From assembly GCA_035294305.1 (NCBI GenBank), contig DATGLD010000048.1, positions 124,001 to 188,000 on the forward strand: a DNA stretch of 64,000 bases. Direction: 5' to 3'. Both the position numbers and the translations under genes were made by a program. The notes under the pieces were generated by a model, which saw nothing but the letters and a program-made list of their open reading frames with translations, did no database searches and was not told where the DNA came from. Origin of the DNA: DASRBN01 sp035294305 (GTDB lineage Bacteria; Chloroflexota; Ktedonobacteria; Ktedonobacterales; Ktedonobacteraceae). Positions 36,886-45,129 of this stretch are shown in pieces (positions within the stretch are counted from its first letter, which is position 1; each line of letters opens with the position of its first letter).

Positions 36886-37221
36886 GAATGCATCTCCAAG
36901 CCAAAAAATGCCTGCGAGTGCGGCCCACGCGAATTCCGTCATTTTAAACCCTTACTAAGCGCTGGCATGATTTACTATCGCCGGCCAGCCTTCCTCTATA
37001 TACCCACAAATGAATACCTTTTGCCATCCTACTCTACTAAAGCAGCTTCTAGCGGAAAAAATCTCTTGCAATTACTTCAGAGTTAAAACGTTTTCTCCTT
37101 GAAGTCAGTAACTCTTGCGGTACGAGAGCTGCGCATGCGGCCCTGTGATGGCGAAGAGTAAGGAGGGAGTCACGAAGAAGTATCATACCAGGCCATAGCA
37201 CCCACCAGAGCTCGAAAATGA

Positions 37222-37227
37222 TATAAT
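37222..37227 (+). promoter_or_regulatory. -10 box of the LolD-like gene
   Basis: TATAAT in an AT-rich stretch with a poor -35, predicting a 5' leader of about 38 nt. The 36886-37271 gap holds nothing else clear. Confidence 0.5.
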
Positions 37228-37271
37228 ATCAACCGTAAAATCATATCAACAACGCAGAATCATAGGATGGC

Positions 37272-37955
37272 ATGCAGGAACAGACCATTATACAGGCACA
37301 AAAGGTGCGCAAAATCTATCGCAGTGGGCAATTGCAAGTAGAAGCTTTGCGCAATATCGATATGGAAGTGGCCGCCGGTGAGATGATTGCCATTATGGGA
37401 CCGAGCGGCTGCGGCAAGACGACGCTACTCAATTGTCTCGCCGGTTTAGATACCATCGACGAGGGCGATATTTTCATCCAGGGTGATAATCTACGTGAGC
37501 TGAGCGATAATGAACGCACAGCCTATCGCGCCAGGCACATGGGATTCATCTTCCAGGATTTCAACCTTCTACCGATGCTCAGCGCCGTAGAGAACGTAGA
37601 ATTGCCGATGCTGGTCTCTGGAGTTGCCAGCCGCAGAGCGCGCAAACGGGCATTAGAGATGCTTGAGCGCGTAGGACTGGCCGACCGCGCGCAGCATCGC
37701 CCCGCTGAACTTTCAGGAGGCCAGCGCCAGCGTGTAACAATCGCGCGCGCATTGATAAACGAGCCGGCCATCGTGTGGGCCGACGAGCCGACGGGCAATC
37801 TCGATAGCGAAGCGGCAAACGACATCATGGACCTGCTGTGCCGCTTCAATAATGAACTCAGCCAAACACTGGTAGTTGTCACGCACGCCCTGGAGGTTGG
37901 TGAGAGGGCAAACCGCATTATTCGCATGCAGGACGGAAATATTGTGAAGGCGTGA
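37272..37955 (+). CDS. LolD/MacB-like ABC transporter ATPase
   Basis: 227 residues, full-length. Walker A GPSGCGKTT, Q-loop FQDFNLLP, signature LSGGQRQRV, Walker B IVWADEPTGNLD and H-loop VVVTHALEVG are intact. Short stand-alone ATPases of this class pair with FtsX-type permeases to move lipoproteins or peptides or to transmit force. The likely partner is the 1088-residue permease ending at 34223. AGGA precedes the start. Confidence 0.93.
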   Translation: MQEQTIIQAQKVRKIYRSGQLQVEALRNIDMEVAAGEMIAIMGPSGCGKTTLLNCLAGLDTIDEGDIFIQGDNLRELSDNERTAYRARHMGFIFQDFNLLPMLSAVENVELPMLVSGVASRRARKRALEMLERVGLADRAQHRPAELSGGQRQRVTIARALINEPAIVWADEPTGNLDSEAANDIMDLLCRFNNELSQTLVVVTHALEVGERANRIIRMQDGNIVKA

Positions 37956-37995
37956 GAACATAGCTCGTCCCGAATGTTGACGAATGGATATAGGG

Positions 37996-38088
37996 AGGGC
38001 GACCACAAAGGTGCGCCCTTACTACGAGGATTCACTACGTTAGAGCAGCTTCGTGATCATGGTGAGGGCGCACCCTTGTGGTCGCCCT
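37996..38088. repeat. 93-bp inverted-repeat element with 24-bp arms
   Basis: Arms 37996-38019 and 38065-38088 match at 23 of 24 positions; the arms run AGGGCG...CGCCCT. It sits between the convergent LolD-like and dxs genes and may double as a terminator. The end sequence resembles the smaller element at 12981-13042. Confidence 0.8.
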
Positions 38089-38118
38089 CACCGGGCTCAC
38101 TCATGTATCACACTTCTG

Positions 38119-40065
38119 TTAATGAGCCAGTTCGTACCCCTTAGACTCGGAATGCACAAGCTCCCGCACAACATCCTTGACATGCGAGGAGGTCAACCCA
38201 TAAAGCTCCTTCAAAATGGAAGGCGCTCCATGCTCGACTAGCCTATCCGGGAAACCGATTAGCCGTATATCTACGTGAGGCAAGCTAGCGCGGGCCTCTA
38301 GCAGTTCGAGTACCGCGCTGCCGAAGCCGCCCGCGACGACATGATCTTCGATGGTTACAATACGGCGCGTTCCCATGGCCAGCCGCAGGATCAGCTCTTC
38401 ATCAAGAGGCTTGGCCCAACGAGCATTCACTACGGCAACATGAATGCCTTCTTCCGCCAGTTCTTTCGCCGCCAGTTCAGCCTGGGCAACTGTTGTTCCA
38501 TAGGCCAGAATGGTGCAATCTTGCTGCTCGGCATCTTCAAGAGTCGCAGGGCTCAGCAGTTCTGCCTTGCCAATCTCCAGTTTATGCAATTCGCTATCCA
38601 GAGGCACACCGACCGCCTTGCCCCTGGCATAGCGCAGAGCAATGGGGCCATCCATATACAGAGCGGTATAAAGCATGTGGCGCAGTTCATTCTCATCTTT
38701 TGGTGCCATGAGCTTCATATTGGGAATGGGGCGTAGAAAGGCGATATCGAATACACCGTGCTGGGTTGGGCCGTCCTCACCCACCACACCCGCGCGATCC
38801 ATAGCAAAGACGACGTGCAGGTCTTGCATACAAATGTCGTGTATCACCTGGTCATAAGCGCGCTGCAAGAAAGTGGAATAGATGGCGACAACGGGACGCA
38901 GGCCGCCCACAGCAAGACCGCCGGCGAATGTCACCGCGTGCTGTTCGGCAATGCCGACATCAAAGTAGCGCTCCGGGAAGCGCTGGTGCATCTTTTTCAG
39001 GCCTGTACCTTCCGCCATTGCCGCTGTGATGCCGACTATCGACTTATCCTTTTCAGCCAGTTCCACCAGGGTATTCGCGAAGACATCAGTATAGGTGGGA
39101 GGATCAGAAGGGTTTTTTTTGATAACCCCGGTTTCATAATCGAAAGCGCCCGGGCCATGCCATTTGGTCGAGTCCTTTTCCGCAAACTCCCAACCTTTGC
39201 CCTTTTTGGTGAGCACCTGCACAATGACCGGGCCTTCGATATGCTTGATATTCTCAAAAACGTCGAGCATCAATGCAATATTATGCCCATCGAAAGGCCC
39301 AAAGAACTTGATGCCCAATTCTTCAAAGATAAGCCCTGCTTTGCTGTGCATCACAAAATTCTTGAAGCTCATTTCGGCACGACCCGCAGCCTCACGCGCC
39401 TTGTCACCTACCACCGGAAGTTTTTCAATTGATCCTTTTGCCATTTCACGTAACTGGCGATAGCTGGGAGAGGTTTCTACCTGGCGTATCTTGCCCAGGT
39501 AATGATGCAAAGCCCCAACATTATCCGAGATGGATTTTTCGTTGTCATTCAACACAATGATAAGATTCTTTTTGAGGCTGCCCGCATTGTTGATGGCCTC
39601 CAGGGCCATACCGCCGGTTAACGCTCCATCACCAATCACGGCTACAACTTTGAAATCCTGTCCTTGCAGGTCACGAGCGACGGCTAAGCCGAGCGCCGCG
39701 GAAATCGAAGTGCTGGCATGACTTGCCCCGAAGACATCATACGGGCTTTCATCACGCCGCAGATAGCCGGAAAGACCACCGAATTGACGTATGGTATGGA
39801 AACGCTCTCGTCGCCCCGTCAGAAGTTTATGGACATAGGCCTGGTGCCCAATATCCCAGACCAACAGGTCGTTTGGGGTATCAAAAACGTAGTGCAGCGC
39901 CATCGTCAGTTCAACCACGCCCAGGTTCGGCGCCAGATGACCGCCTTTTACTGAGACCTTTTCTATGATCTCGCGCCGAATTTCTTCAGCCAGTTGCTGC
40001 ATTTGCACGATCGTCAGGGTGCGTAACTGCTCTGGGCCATTAATAGTATCGAGAATCCTCGCCAA
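38119..40065 (-). CDS. dxs: 1-deoxy-D-xylulose-5-phosphate synthase
   Basis: About 648 residues from TTG 40065, which has GGAGG six bases upstream and gives the family start (ARILDTINGPEQLR); the longer frame to 40107 adds foreign residues. Thiamine-diphosphate enzyme condensing pyruvate and glyceraldehyde 3-phosphate, first step of the MEP pathway. Seen: DIGHQAYVHKLLTGR, VIGDGALTGGMALEA (ThDP/Mg), IGITAAMAEGTGL, GVVGEDGPTQHG, and the C-terminal transketolase-like domain. It lies apart from dxr and ispG of the same pathway. Confidence 0.96.
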   Translation of the reverse strand: MARILDTINGPEQLRTLTIVQMQQLAEEIRREIIEKVSVKGGHLAPNLGVVELTMALHYVFDTPNDLLVWDIGHQAYVHKLLTGRRERFHTIRQFGGLSGYLRRDESPYDVFGASHASTSISAALGLAVARDLQGQDFKVVAVIGDGALTGGMALEAINNAGSLKKNLIIVLNDNEKSISDNVGALHHYLGKIRQVETSPSYRQLREMAKGSIEKLPVVGDKAREAAGRAEMSFKNFVMHSKAGLIFEELGIKFFGPFDGHNIALMLDVFENIKHIEGPVIVQVLTKKGKGWEFAEKDSTKWHGPGAFDYETGVIKKNPSDPPTYTDVFANTLVELAEKDKSIVGITAAMAEGTGLKKMHQRFPERYFDVGIAEQHAVTFAGGLAVGGLRPVVAIYSTFLQRAYDQVIHDICMQDLHVVFAMDRAGVVGEDGPTQHGVFDIAFLRPIPNMKLMAPKDENELRHMLYTALYMDGPIALRYARGKAVGVPLDSELHKLEIGKAELLSPATLEDAEQQDCTILAYGTTVAQAELAAKELAEEGIHVAVVNARWAKPLDEELILRLAMGTRRIVTIEDHVVAGGFGSAVLELLEARASLPHVDIRLIGFPDRLVEHGAPSILKELYGLTSSHVKDVVRELVHSESKGYELAH

Positions 40066-40183
40066 GTATTTCCTCCATAACTCGTAGGGCATCCTGAGGG
40101 GTGCCAAACGCCTATAACTAGCGTCATATTTTCGCTAATAAGACGTTAGAATCAGGCCTCGGGGGTCTAAAGCATCATACTAT

Positions 40184-40212
40184 ATTATATGGGCGTCAAC
40201 ATTTCCGTGCAA
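40184..40212 (-). promoter_or_regulatory. dxs promoter
   Basis: Minus strand TTGCAC (40212-40207), 17-bp spacer, TATAAT (40189-40184); about 110-nt leader. Confidence 0.55.
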
Positions 40213-40301
40213 ATACCCTCACACACAAATTCATGCACCTGGGGTCTTGACAGGCTATCAGCGCCCATTATAAGCAGCTTCAGACCTGTAAAAATACCTG
40301 A

Positions 40302-40420
40302 CATCCACTCATAACTCGGGGTGCAGGGGTTTCACCCCTGCCGGGGTGCGGGGTGTCCCCGCTTGCTTCCCCTCCCGTCCTGACGGGCCGGAGGCCCGCT
40401 GAAAGAATTATGAGTGGATG
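40302..40420. repeat. 119-bp palindromic MITE-like element, copy 2
   Basis: Same length and ends as copy 1 (20358-20476) and identical except for one base. It ends exactly 14 nt before a TTGACA -35 box, as copy 1 does, and the first bases beyond it (GCAG then A-rich) also match copy 1. Confidence 0.9.
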
Positions 40421-40434
40421 GCAGAAAATACATC

Positions 40435-40463
40435 TTGACAGATAGTCACTTTCTTCATATGAT
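40435..40463 (+). promoter_or_regulatory. Promoter of the acidic protein gene
   Basis: TTGACA (40435-40440), 17-bp spacer, TATGAT (40458-40463). Near-consensus; transcription near 40470. Confidence 0.8.
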
Positions 40464-40579
40464 GACAGTGGAGATACCACCGGTAGGGATGAAAGTTCTT
40501 GCCTTTTCGGAAGTGGTAGAACTACAGAATGTGCAAGGTGGTTGCGAGGACCGCCTTACAGAAAAATAACAGGTGGAGA

Positions 40580-41128
40580 ATGACAAGGAAAGATAGCGAG
40601 AAAGACGCAGAACGGCCACATTACTATTCTCAGTTCTGGCTCGACGTTGCGGCAGGGCGCAGGATAATCGGTGGATCAAAACCCGAAGATAGCAACGAAA
40701 CCGCTGAGGCGGAGCTTCCAGAACCAATAGCCCTCCGTAGAGCCGGGCGTACAGGCACGGCCCCTACCAGCGATGGGCATAGAGAAACACGGCCCCAATC
40801 TGTCGTTGAGCCTGCCTTCGCACCCGATGAAGAAGAGGAAATGGAACCCGAGCTGGAGGAACCTGACCTCGTTGCTGAAGAGGATGAGCTGGGCATCCCA
40901 AATATCGATGTGGATGAAATGGCCGATGACAACGAATTTCCCGATTTAGACCTCATTACCCCCGAAGCCGAAGAAGACGAAGAGGAAGATTTCTTCGACG
41001 AGGAGGATGAGGAGGACGAAGACGATTGGGCCATTGGCAGAGGCCGCAAGAAACCCAAACCAGGCCGGCAAGTGAAACCGCCCAAGTCGAGCAAAAAACC
41101 CAGGCGTGATACACGGCGCGGATTCTAA
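40580..41128 (+). CDS. Highly acidic disordered protein with basic tail
   Basis: 182 residues from ATG 40580 with GGTGGAG just upstream. The N-terminus (HYYSQFWLDVAAGRRI) may fold as a short helix. Residues from about 75 to 155 are dominated by Glu and Asp with few hydrophobics; the last 30 are Lys/Arg/Pro rich (RGRKKPKPGRQVKPPKSS). Charge segregation of this kind occurs in nucleic-acid or ribosome-associated proteins, but I recognise no family. It has a strong promoter and a strong terminator, so it is a separate transcript. Confidence 0.7.
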   Translation: MTRKDSEKDAERPHYYSQFWLDVAAGRRIIGGSKPEDSNETAEAELPEPIALRRAGRTGTAPTSDGHRETRPQSVVEPAFAPDEEEEMEPELEEPDLVAEEDELGIPNIDVDEMADDNEFPDLDLITPEAEEDEEEDFFDEEDEEDEDDWAIGRGRKKPKPGRQVKPPKSSKKPRRDTRRGF

Positions 41129-41137
41129 CGTTACAGA

Positions 41138-41188
41138 GGCTGCTAAATTGGCCCCGGCAAGCCGCTTGCCAGGGCCAATTTAGCAGCC
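41138..41188. terminator. 51-bp near-perfect hairpin between convergent genes
   Basis: A 17-bp perfect arm (41138-41154 with 41172-41188) continues, after a single mismatch, into GGCAAG/CTTGCC around a CCG loop. It separates the acidic-protein gene and gdhA and would terminate both. Confidence 0.8.
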
Positions 41189-41238
41189 ATCGCGCGATTA
41201 TCAAGGTTACCTGATTACATCCATAGCCTGGAACTCTC

Positions 41239-42504
41239 CTACGGATAGATGCCACGCACCTGTGTCGCTTCTGCTACACGGGAGATAGCGAGCATATTGG
41301 CGGCCAGTCGCATATCGCAGGAGTACTGTTCGGCCTTTTCAGTAACAGCAGCAAAAGCACGATTCATGATTACTTCGAGCTTTTGCGTAATCTCTTCAAC
41401 TCCCCAGAAGAAACTTTGCAGGTCCTGTACCCATTCGAAGTAGCTAACGGTCACGCCACCAGCATTGGCAAGGATATCGGGCACAACAATGGTATCCTTC
41501 TCGAAGAGAATCTTGTCTGCCTCGGGTGTCGTCGGCCCATTCGCAGCTTCTGATACAATGCGGGCCTGAACACGATCAGCATTGGTTGCCGTAATCACAC
41601 CCTCAGTAGCAGCAGGAATCAGAATGTCGCAAGGGACTTCCAATACATCCTGAACGCCTACCTTTTGGGCGCGAGGGAAATCGGTGACACTTCCTTTTTC
41701 TTGCTTATGCCGCAGGACGGCCGAAGGATCAAGTCCAGACTCATTGTAGATACCGCCACGCGTATCACTGACTGCCACGATCTTGCATCCTTCTTGATGG
41801 AAGAGACGTGCGGCAATGGAACCGGCGTTGCCAAAGCCCTGTATACTGACACGAGCCCCTTGCAACGGCATACCGATACGCTTAGCCGCCTGGCGGGTCA
41901 CGAACAAAACACCAGTCGCGGTCGCATCGTTGCGGCCCTCGCTTCCACCAATCGAGAGAGGCTTGCCGGTAACGACGGCCGGAATCGAGAAACCCTCGTG
42001 CATGGAATAGGTATCCATAATCCACGCCATCACTTGCGAGTTCGTATTGACATCGGGAGCCGGAATATCGCCATGCGGCCCAATAATGATGGAAATCTCA
42101 GTAGCATAGCGGCGGGTGAGGCGCTCCAATTCGCCGGGGCTCATATGCTTGGGATCACAGATGACGCCTCCTTTGGCACCACCATAGGGGATCCCGACCA
42201 CTGCGCATTTCCATGTCATCCACATGGCCAGCGCTTTCACTTCATCCAGTGTCACTTCGGGGCTATAGCGAATGCCCCCCTTAGCTGGCCCGCGGTTCAC
42301 ATTATGCTGAACACGATAACCTGTAAACGTCCTGATTCGACCATCGTCGAGCCTTACGGGGAAATGAACTGTCAGCTCGCGCTTAGGCTGTCGCAGAATC
42401 TCGCGCATATCCTCAGAGAGGTTAAGCTTATCAGCGGCAGCTTCGAACTGCTGAACCGCCATCTCATAGGGATTCAATGCGGCAGACTTCACATCGTCGT
42501 GCAT
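41239..42504 (-). CDS. gdhA: Glutamate dehydrogenase
   Basis: About 421 residues from ATG 42504 (GGAG 9 bases upstream; the 42513 ATG abuts the site). Hexameric-type Glu/Leu dehydrogenase: GYRVQHNVNRGPAKGGIR, the catalytic-Lys segment MTWKCAVVGIPYGGAKGGV, GDIPAPDVNT, and the Rossmann GFGNAGSIAARLF. It interconverts glutamate and 2-oxoglutarate, linking nitrogen and carbon flow. Coenzyme preference cannot be settled by eye. Monocistronic. Confidence 0.95.
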   Translation of the reverse strand: MHDDVKSAALNPYEMAVQQFEAAADKLNLSEDMREILRQPKRELTVHFPVRLDDGRIRTFTGYRVQHNVNRGPAKGGIRYSPEVTLDEVKALAMWMTWKCAVVGIPYGGAKGGVICDPKHMSPGELERLTRRYATEISIIIGPHGDIPAPDVNTNSQVMAWIMDTYSMHEGFSIPAVVTGKPLSIGGSEGRNDATATGVLFVTRQAAKRIGMPLQGARVSIQGFGNAGSIAARLFHQEGCKIVAVSDTRGGIYNESGLDPSAVLRHKQEKGSVTDFPRAQKVGVQDVLEVPCDILIPAATEGVITATNADRVQARIVSEAANGPTTPEADKILFEKDTIVVPDILANAGGVTVSYFEWVQDLQSFFWGVEEITQKLEVIMNRAFAAVTEKAEQYSCDMRLAANMLAISRVAEATQVRGIYP

Positions 42505-42769
42505 TGTCTGCATCTCCTTTTCATGCGTACCAACTCCTTCCTAACATTGAAGAAGTTTCGTACTTGTTTTGTAAGTAAGTTTATTCGAACCATAGCAGCC
42601 TCTCAGTGGCTGCAAGCTGTAGCATAAAAGAAACTGAGCAGGATTGCTTGATCGCATCTTCCTTGATCAACACTCAATGGTCGCTATTTTCTTCTCTCAC
42701 CCCTTTCTTCTCTTGATATCAGTAAGTCTAGTCCTTTCCAGGACTTTCGTCAATGGTCGAAAGGACCAA

Positions 42770-43729
42770 TCAAATCACACTTTTCCTCAGCCGATCTAAC
42801 ACATGCAACGTTGCACGCCCATCCGAGGCAGGATAAAGCAAGGTAGCCTGTCCAAGCACGCAATCAGTAAAGTGTGACACCATCAGTTGATAAGGATCAG
42901 CAGGAGCAAAAACTTTTTGTTCTATGGCCGGGCCGCGCTGTATAAATAGCAGAGTCGCGTCATCTCGCCACGCAGTAAAGGCAAGCGGCGCTGTCACAGC
43001 CCTTTTACTTCCCACCACTTCGATGACCTGGTGTTCGGCAGCGGCAAAACTGCACTGGATATGAGCCAGAATATCCCGCTCAAAACGCAAAAGAGCCATC
43101 GTACTGGTATCAATACCATTCTGGCTATATGAAATACCCTGCGTGTCTTGCGGCTCGGAACCGGTAAGCCAGCGAGCGGCATTGACACAATAACTTCCTA
43201 CATCCAGCAAAGCTCCTCCCCCGAACTGGGAGAAATTACGATAATTGCCGGGCGCATCGAGAGGAAAAGAGAAGGCGGCATGCAAAAAACGAAGCTCCCC
43301 ACAGGCACCGGAAACCAGCAAGTGCTTTAAATACTGCATACGCGGATGAAAACGATACATGACGGCTTCCATCAGCAGGACCTGCGCCTGCCGGCAGGCA
43401 GCAACCATCTCATCGCATTCGGCAGCGTTCATAGCAAGTGGCTTCTCACATAACACATGTTTGCCAGCTTGAGCAGCACGAATCGTCCATTTATGGTGCA
43501 GATGATTGGGAAGCGCGATATAGACAGCATCGAGATCAGCGTCCGCAAGCAGCCGCTCATAGTCATCATATGCTCGTTTAATGCTAAACCGGTCAGCAGT
43601 AAGTTGGGCTCGCCCTTTATCGCGACTGGCAACGGCAAGTAAACGGGCGTTCGATACTTTCTGGATGGCAGGAATGACAGCGCGAGTGGCAACAAAACCG
43701 GGGCCTAACACTCCCCAATTGCAGAGCAT
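42770..43729 (-). CDS. Gfo/Idh/MocA-family oxidoreductase
   Basis: 319 residues. The NAD(P)-binding start is WGVLGPGFVATRAV, an atypical GxGxxA variant; the EKPLAMNAAE motif with the catalytic Lys is intact, then the C-terminal sheet domain (NFSQFGGGALLDVGSYCVNAARWL). These enzymes oxidise or reduce sugars, inositols or dihydrodiols. The neighbours give no clue about substrate. The start overlaps nothing and is well defined. Confidence 0.9.
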   Translation of the reverse strand: MLCNWGVLGPGFVATRAVIPAIQKVSNARLLAVASRDKGRAQLTADRFSIKRAYDDYERLLADADLDAVYIALPNHLHHKWTIRAAQAGKHVLCEKPLAMNAAECDEMVAACRQAQVLLMEAVMYRFHPRMQYLKHLLVSGACGELRFLHAAFSFPLDAPGNYRNFSQFGGGALLDVGSYCVNAARWLTGSEPQDTQGISYSQNGIDTSTMALLRFERDILAHIQCSFAAAEHQVIEVVGSKRAVTAPLAFTAWRDDATLLFIQRGPAIEQKVFAPADPYQLMVSHFTDCVLGQATLLYPASDGRATLHVLDRLRKSVI

Positions 43730-43937
43730 ATGCTACTCCTATTTGCTCGTATTTCGCGTTTAGTCTAGTATAGACAACATCAACTGCACCGTCAAGAGCC
43801 GGCCAATAGCCCAGAAGTCCTATAGGAGTCAAGATTTTTAAACAAGCAAGTGCTGGTGTTTATAATTGATTCGTGTAGCAAGAGAAAGGGTGCTCGCTTG
43901 CTGCTGAGATAAGTAGTGAAGGCGCTTGAGAGCTAAG

Positions 43938-43965
43938 TTGACATTTCTTTGAAATAGAGTATACT
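43938..43965 (+). promoter_or_regulatory. Promoter of the MglA-like gene
   Basis: TTGACA (43938-43943), 16-bp spacer, TATACT (43960-43965). The leader of about 124 nt contains the hairpin at 43992-44022. Confidence 0.75.
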
Positions 43966-43991
43966 GTTCCATTGTAGGAGAGTTGGTACTG

Positions 43992-44022
43992 GTAGAGGAG
44001 ACCTCAGAGGGGTCACCTCTAC
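43992..44022 (+). promoter_or_regulatory. Leader hairpin before the MglA-like gene
   Basis: GTAGAGG/CCTCTAC plus GACC/GGTC with one A-A mismatch, followed by TGTTCTTCTTTAG. It could work as an attenuator. Confidence 0.45.
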
Positions 44023-44095
44023 TGTTCTTCTTTAGATTTCAGCCCAGGCGTTATTGGGAAGAGGCGCGTTTGAGCGGGTAGGAGAATAATAAGTT

Positions 44096-44680
44096 ATGTC
44101 CCTGATCAACATGGCGAAACGAGAAATCAACTGCAAGATTGTCTATTATGGCATTGGTTTGAGTGGCAAAACCACGAATCTGCACTATATACACCAGGCA
44201 GTCAATCCAAGAGATGTAGGTGACATGGTTTCGATTGACACTGAGACCGAACGGACCTTGTATTTTGACCTGTTACCCCTTGAACTGGGCAAAGTTCACG
44301 GCTTCCAGATTCGCTTTCAACTCTACACCGTGCCGGGGCAGATCCTCTACCAGCAGACACGCATTTCCGTTCTCAAGGGCGCCGATTGCGTAATTTTTGT
44401 CGCCGACTCCCAGGTCAGCAAGCTGCAAGAGAATATCGAGTGCTGGAACGAGCTTCAGGAGCAGCTCCGGCGCATGAACAAAGATATCGCGGAGTTCCCT
44501 CTAGTGATGCAATGGAACAAACGTGACCTTCAGGATATCCTCCCTGTTCCGGTACTCGAGCAATACCTCAACACCTATCACGCGCCGAGTTTTGAGTCAG
44601 TCGCGGTCACAGGCAAGGGCGTAATCGAGTGCCTGCGAGTAGGCATCAATTCTACACTGCGCCGCCTTGAGCGTATTTAG
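44096..44680 (+). CDS. MglA-like small GTPase
   Basis: 194 residues. P-loop YGIGLSGKTT (Lys25), switch region DTETERTLYFDLLP, G3-type TVPGQ, and G4 WNKRD are seen. The TVPGQ in place of DxxGQ and the ETERT motif are typical of the MglA group, which controls polarity or motility with MglB (Roadblock) partners. No Roadblock/LC7 gene is adjacent. The last codons are duplicated downstream (44663-44772). Confidence 0.9.
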   Translation: MSLINMAKREINCKIVYYGIGLSGKTTNLHYIHQAVNPRDVGDMVSIDTETERTLYFDLLPLELGKVHGFQIRFQLYTVPGQILYQQTRISVLKGADCVIFVADSQVSKLQENIECWNELQEQLRRMNKDIAEFPLVMQWNKRDLQDILPVPVLEQYLNTYHAPSFESVAVTGKGVIECLRVGINSTLRRLERI

Positions 44681-44772
44681 CCATCTTTAGCGTATTGCCG
44701 TTTGTCCTCGTGGAAACCAGTTTCCACAAGACATCGCCTTGAGCGTATTTAGCCATCTTTAGCGTATTGCCG
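44663..44772. repeat. 38-bp direct repeat of the MglA gene tail
   Basis: 44663-44700 and 44735-44772 are identical, 72 bp apart. The first copy contains the last codons and stop of the GTPase gene; the second is non-coding. Between them is a GTGGAAAC/GTTTCCAC hairpin (44710-44727). Confidence 0.9.
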
Positions 44773-44813
44773 GGGGCAATTGTAGCCTCATTTGAGATGT
44801 ACCGATTGCCCCC
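44772..44813 (+). terminator. Terminator of the MglA-like gene
   Basis: GGGGGCAAT (44772-44780) pairs with ATTGCCCCC (44805-44813), loop 24 nt, followed by TTGCTCTTC. Confidence 0.5.
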
Positions 44814-44905
44814 TTGCTCTTCAGTTTCTCTGGCTTTGTGCCATCAACCAGGAAAAACACTTTTGCAATCCATGAAAATGCCGACGTATAAACCATATGG
44901 GCTAT

Positions 44906-44984
44906 CTCATGATTGTCCATCATGAGCTAAACGTGTATAATGTTCCAATGATCGGGTTATAACTTACCTGTTCCATGGAACAGG
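44906..44984 (+). promoter_or_regulatory. Response regulator promoter flanked by two dyads
   Basis: TTGTCC (44913-44918), 17-bp spacer, TATAAT (44936-44941). A perfect dyad CTCATGAT-5-ATCATGAG (44906-44926) spans the -35 and an 18-bp perfect palindrome CCTGTTCCATGGAACAGG (44967-44984) lies about 20 nt past the start. Both look like regulator sites, perhaps for autoregulation. Confidence 0.6.
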
Positions 44985-45129
44985 CTATGGGTATACCTAA
45001 GACACTCCCCCTGCCTTCTCGAGGAGTGGGTGCATACTTTCTCTCTATTTCGGTAATCAATTGATAGAAGTGAGGCAGTACAGTGGCAGGACTCCAACTC
45101 CGCTCCGGCTGCTCTGAACGAGGAATTGA

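Noticed and set aside
40630..41094. 154-codon Ser-rich frame on the minus strand
   Set aside because: It is the antisense of the Glu/Asp-rich codons of the acidic protein; low complexity, no start context.
44967..44984. Palindrome with GTTC and GAAC as a LexA (SOS) box
   Set aside because: The half-sites are in the reverse order to the Gram-positive LexA consensus GAAC-N4-GTTC.
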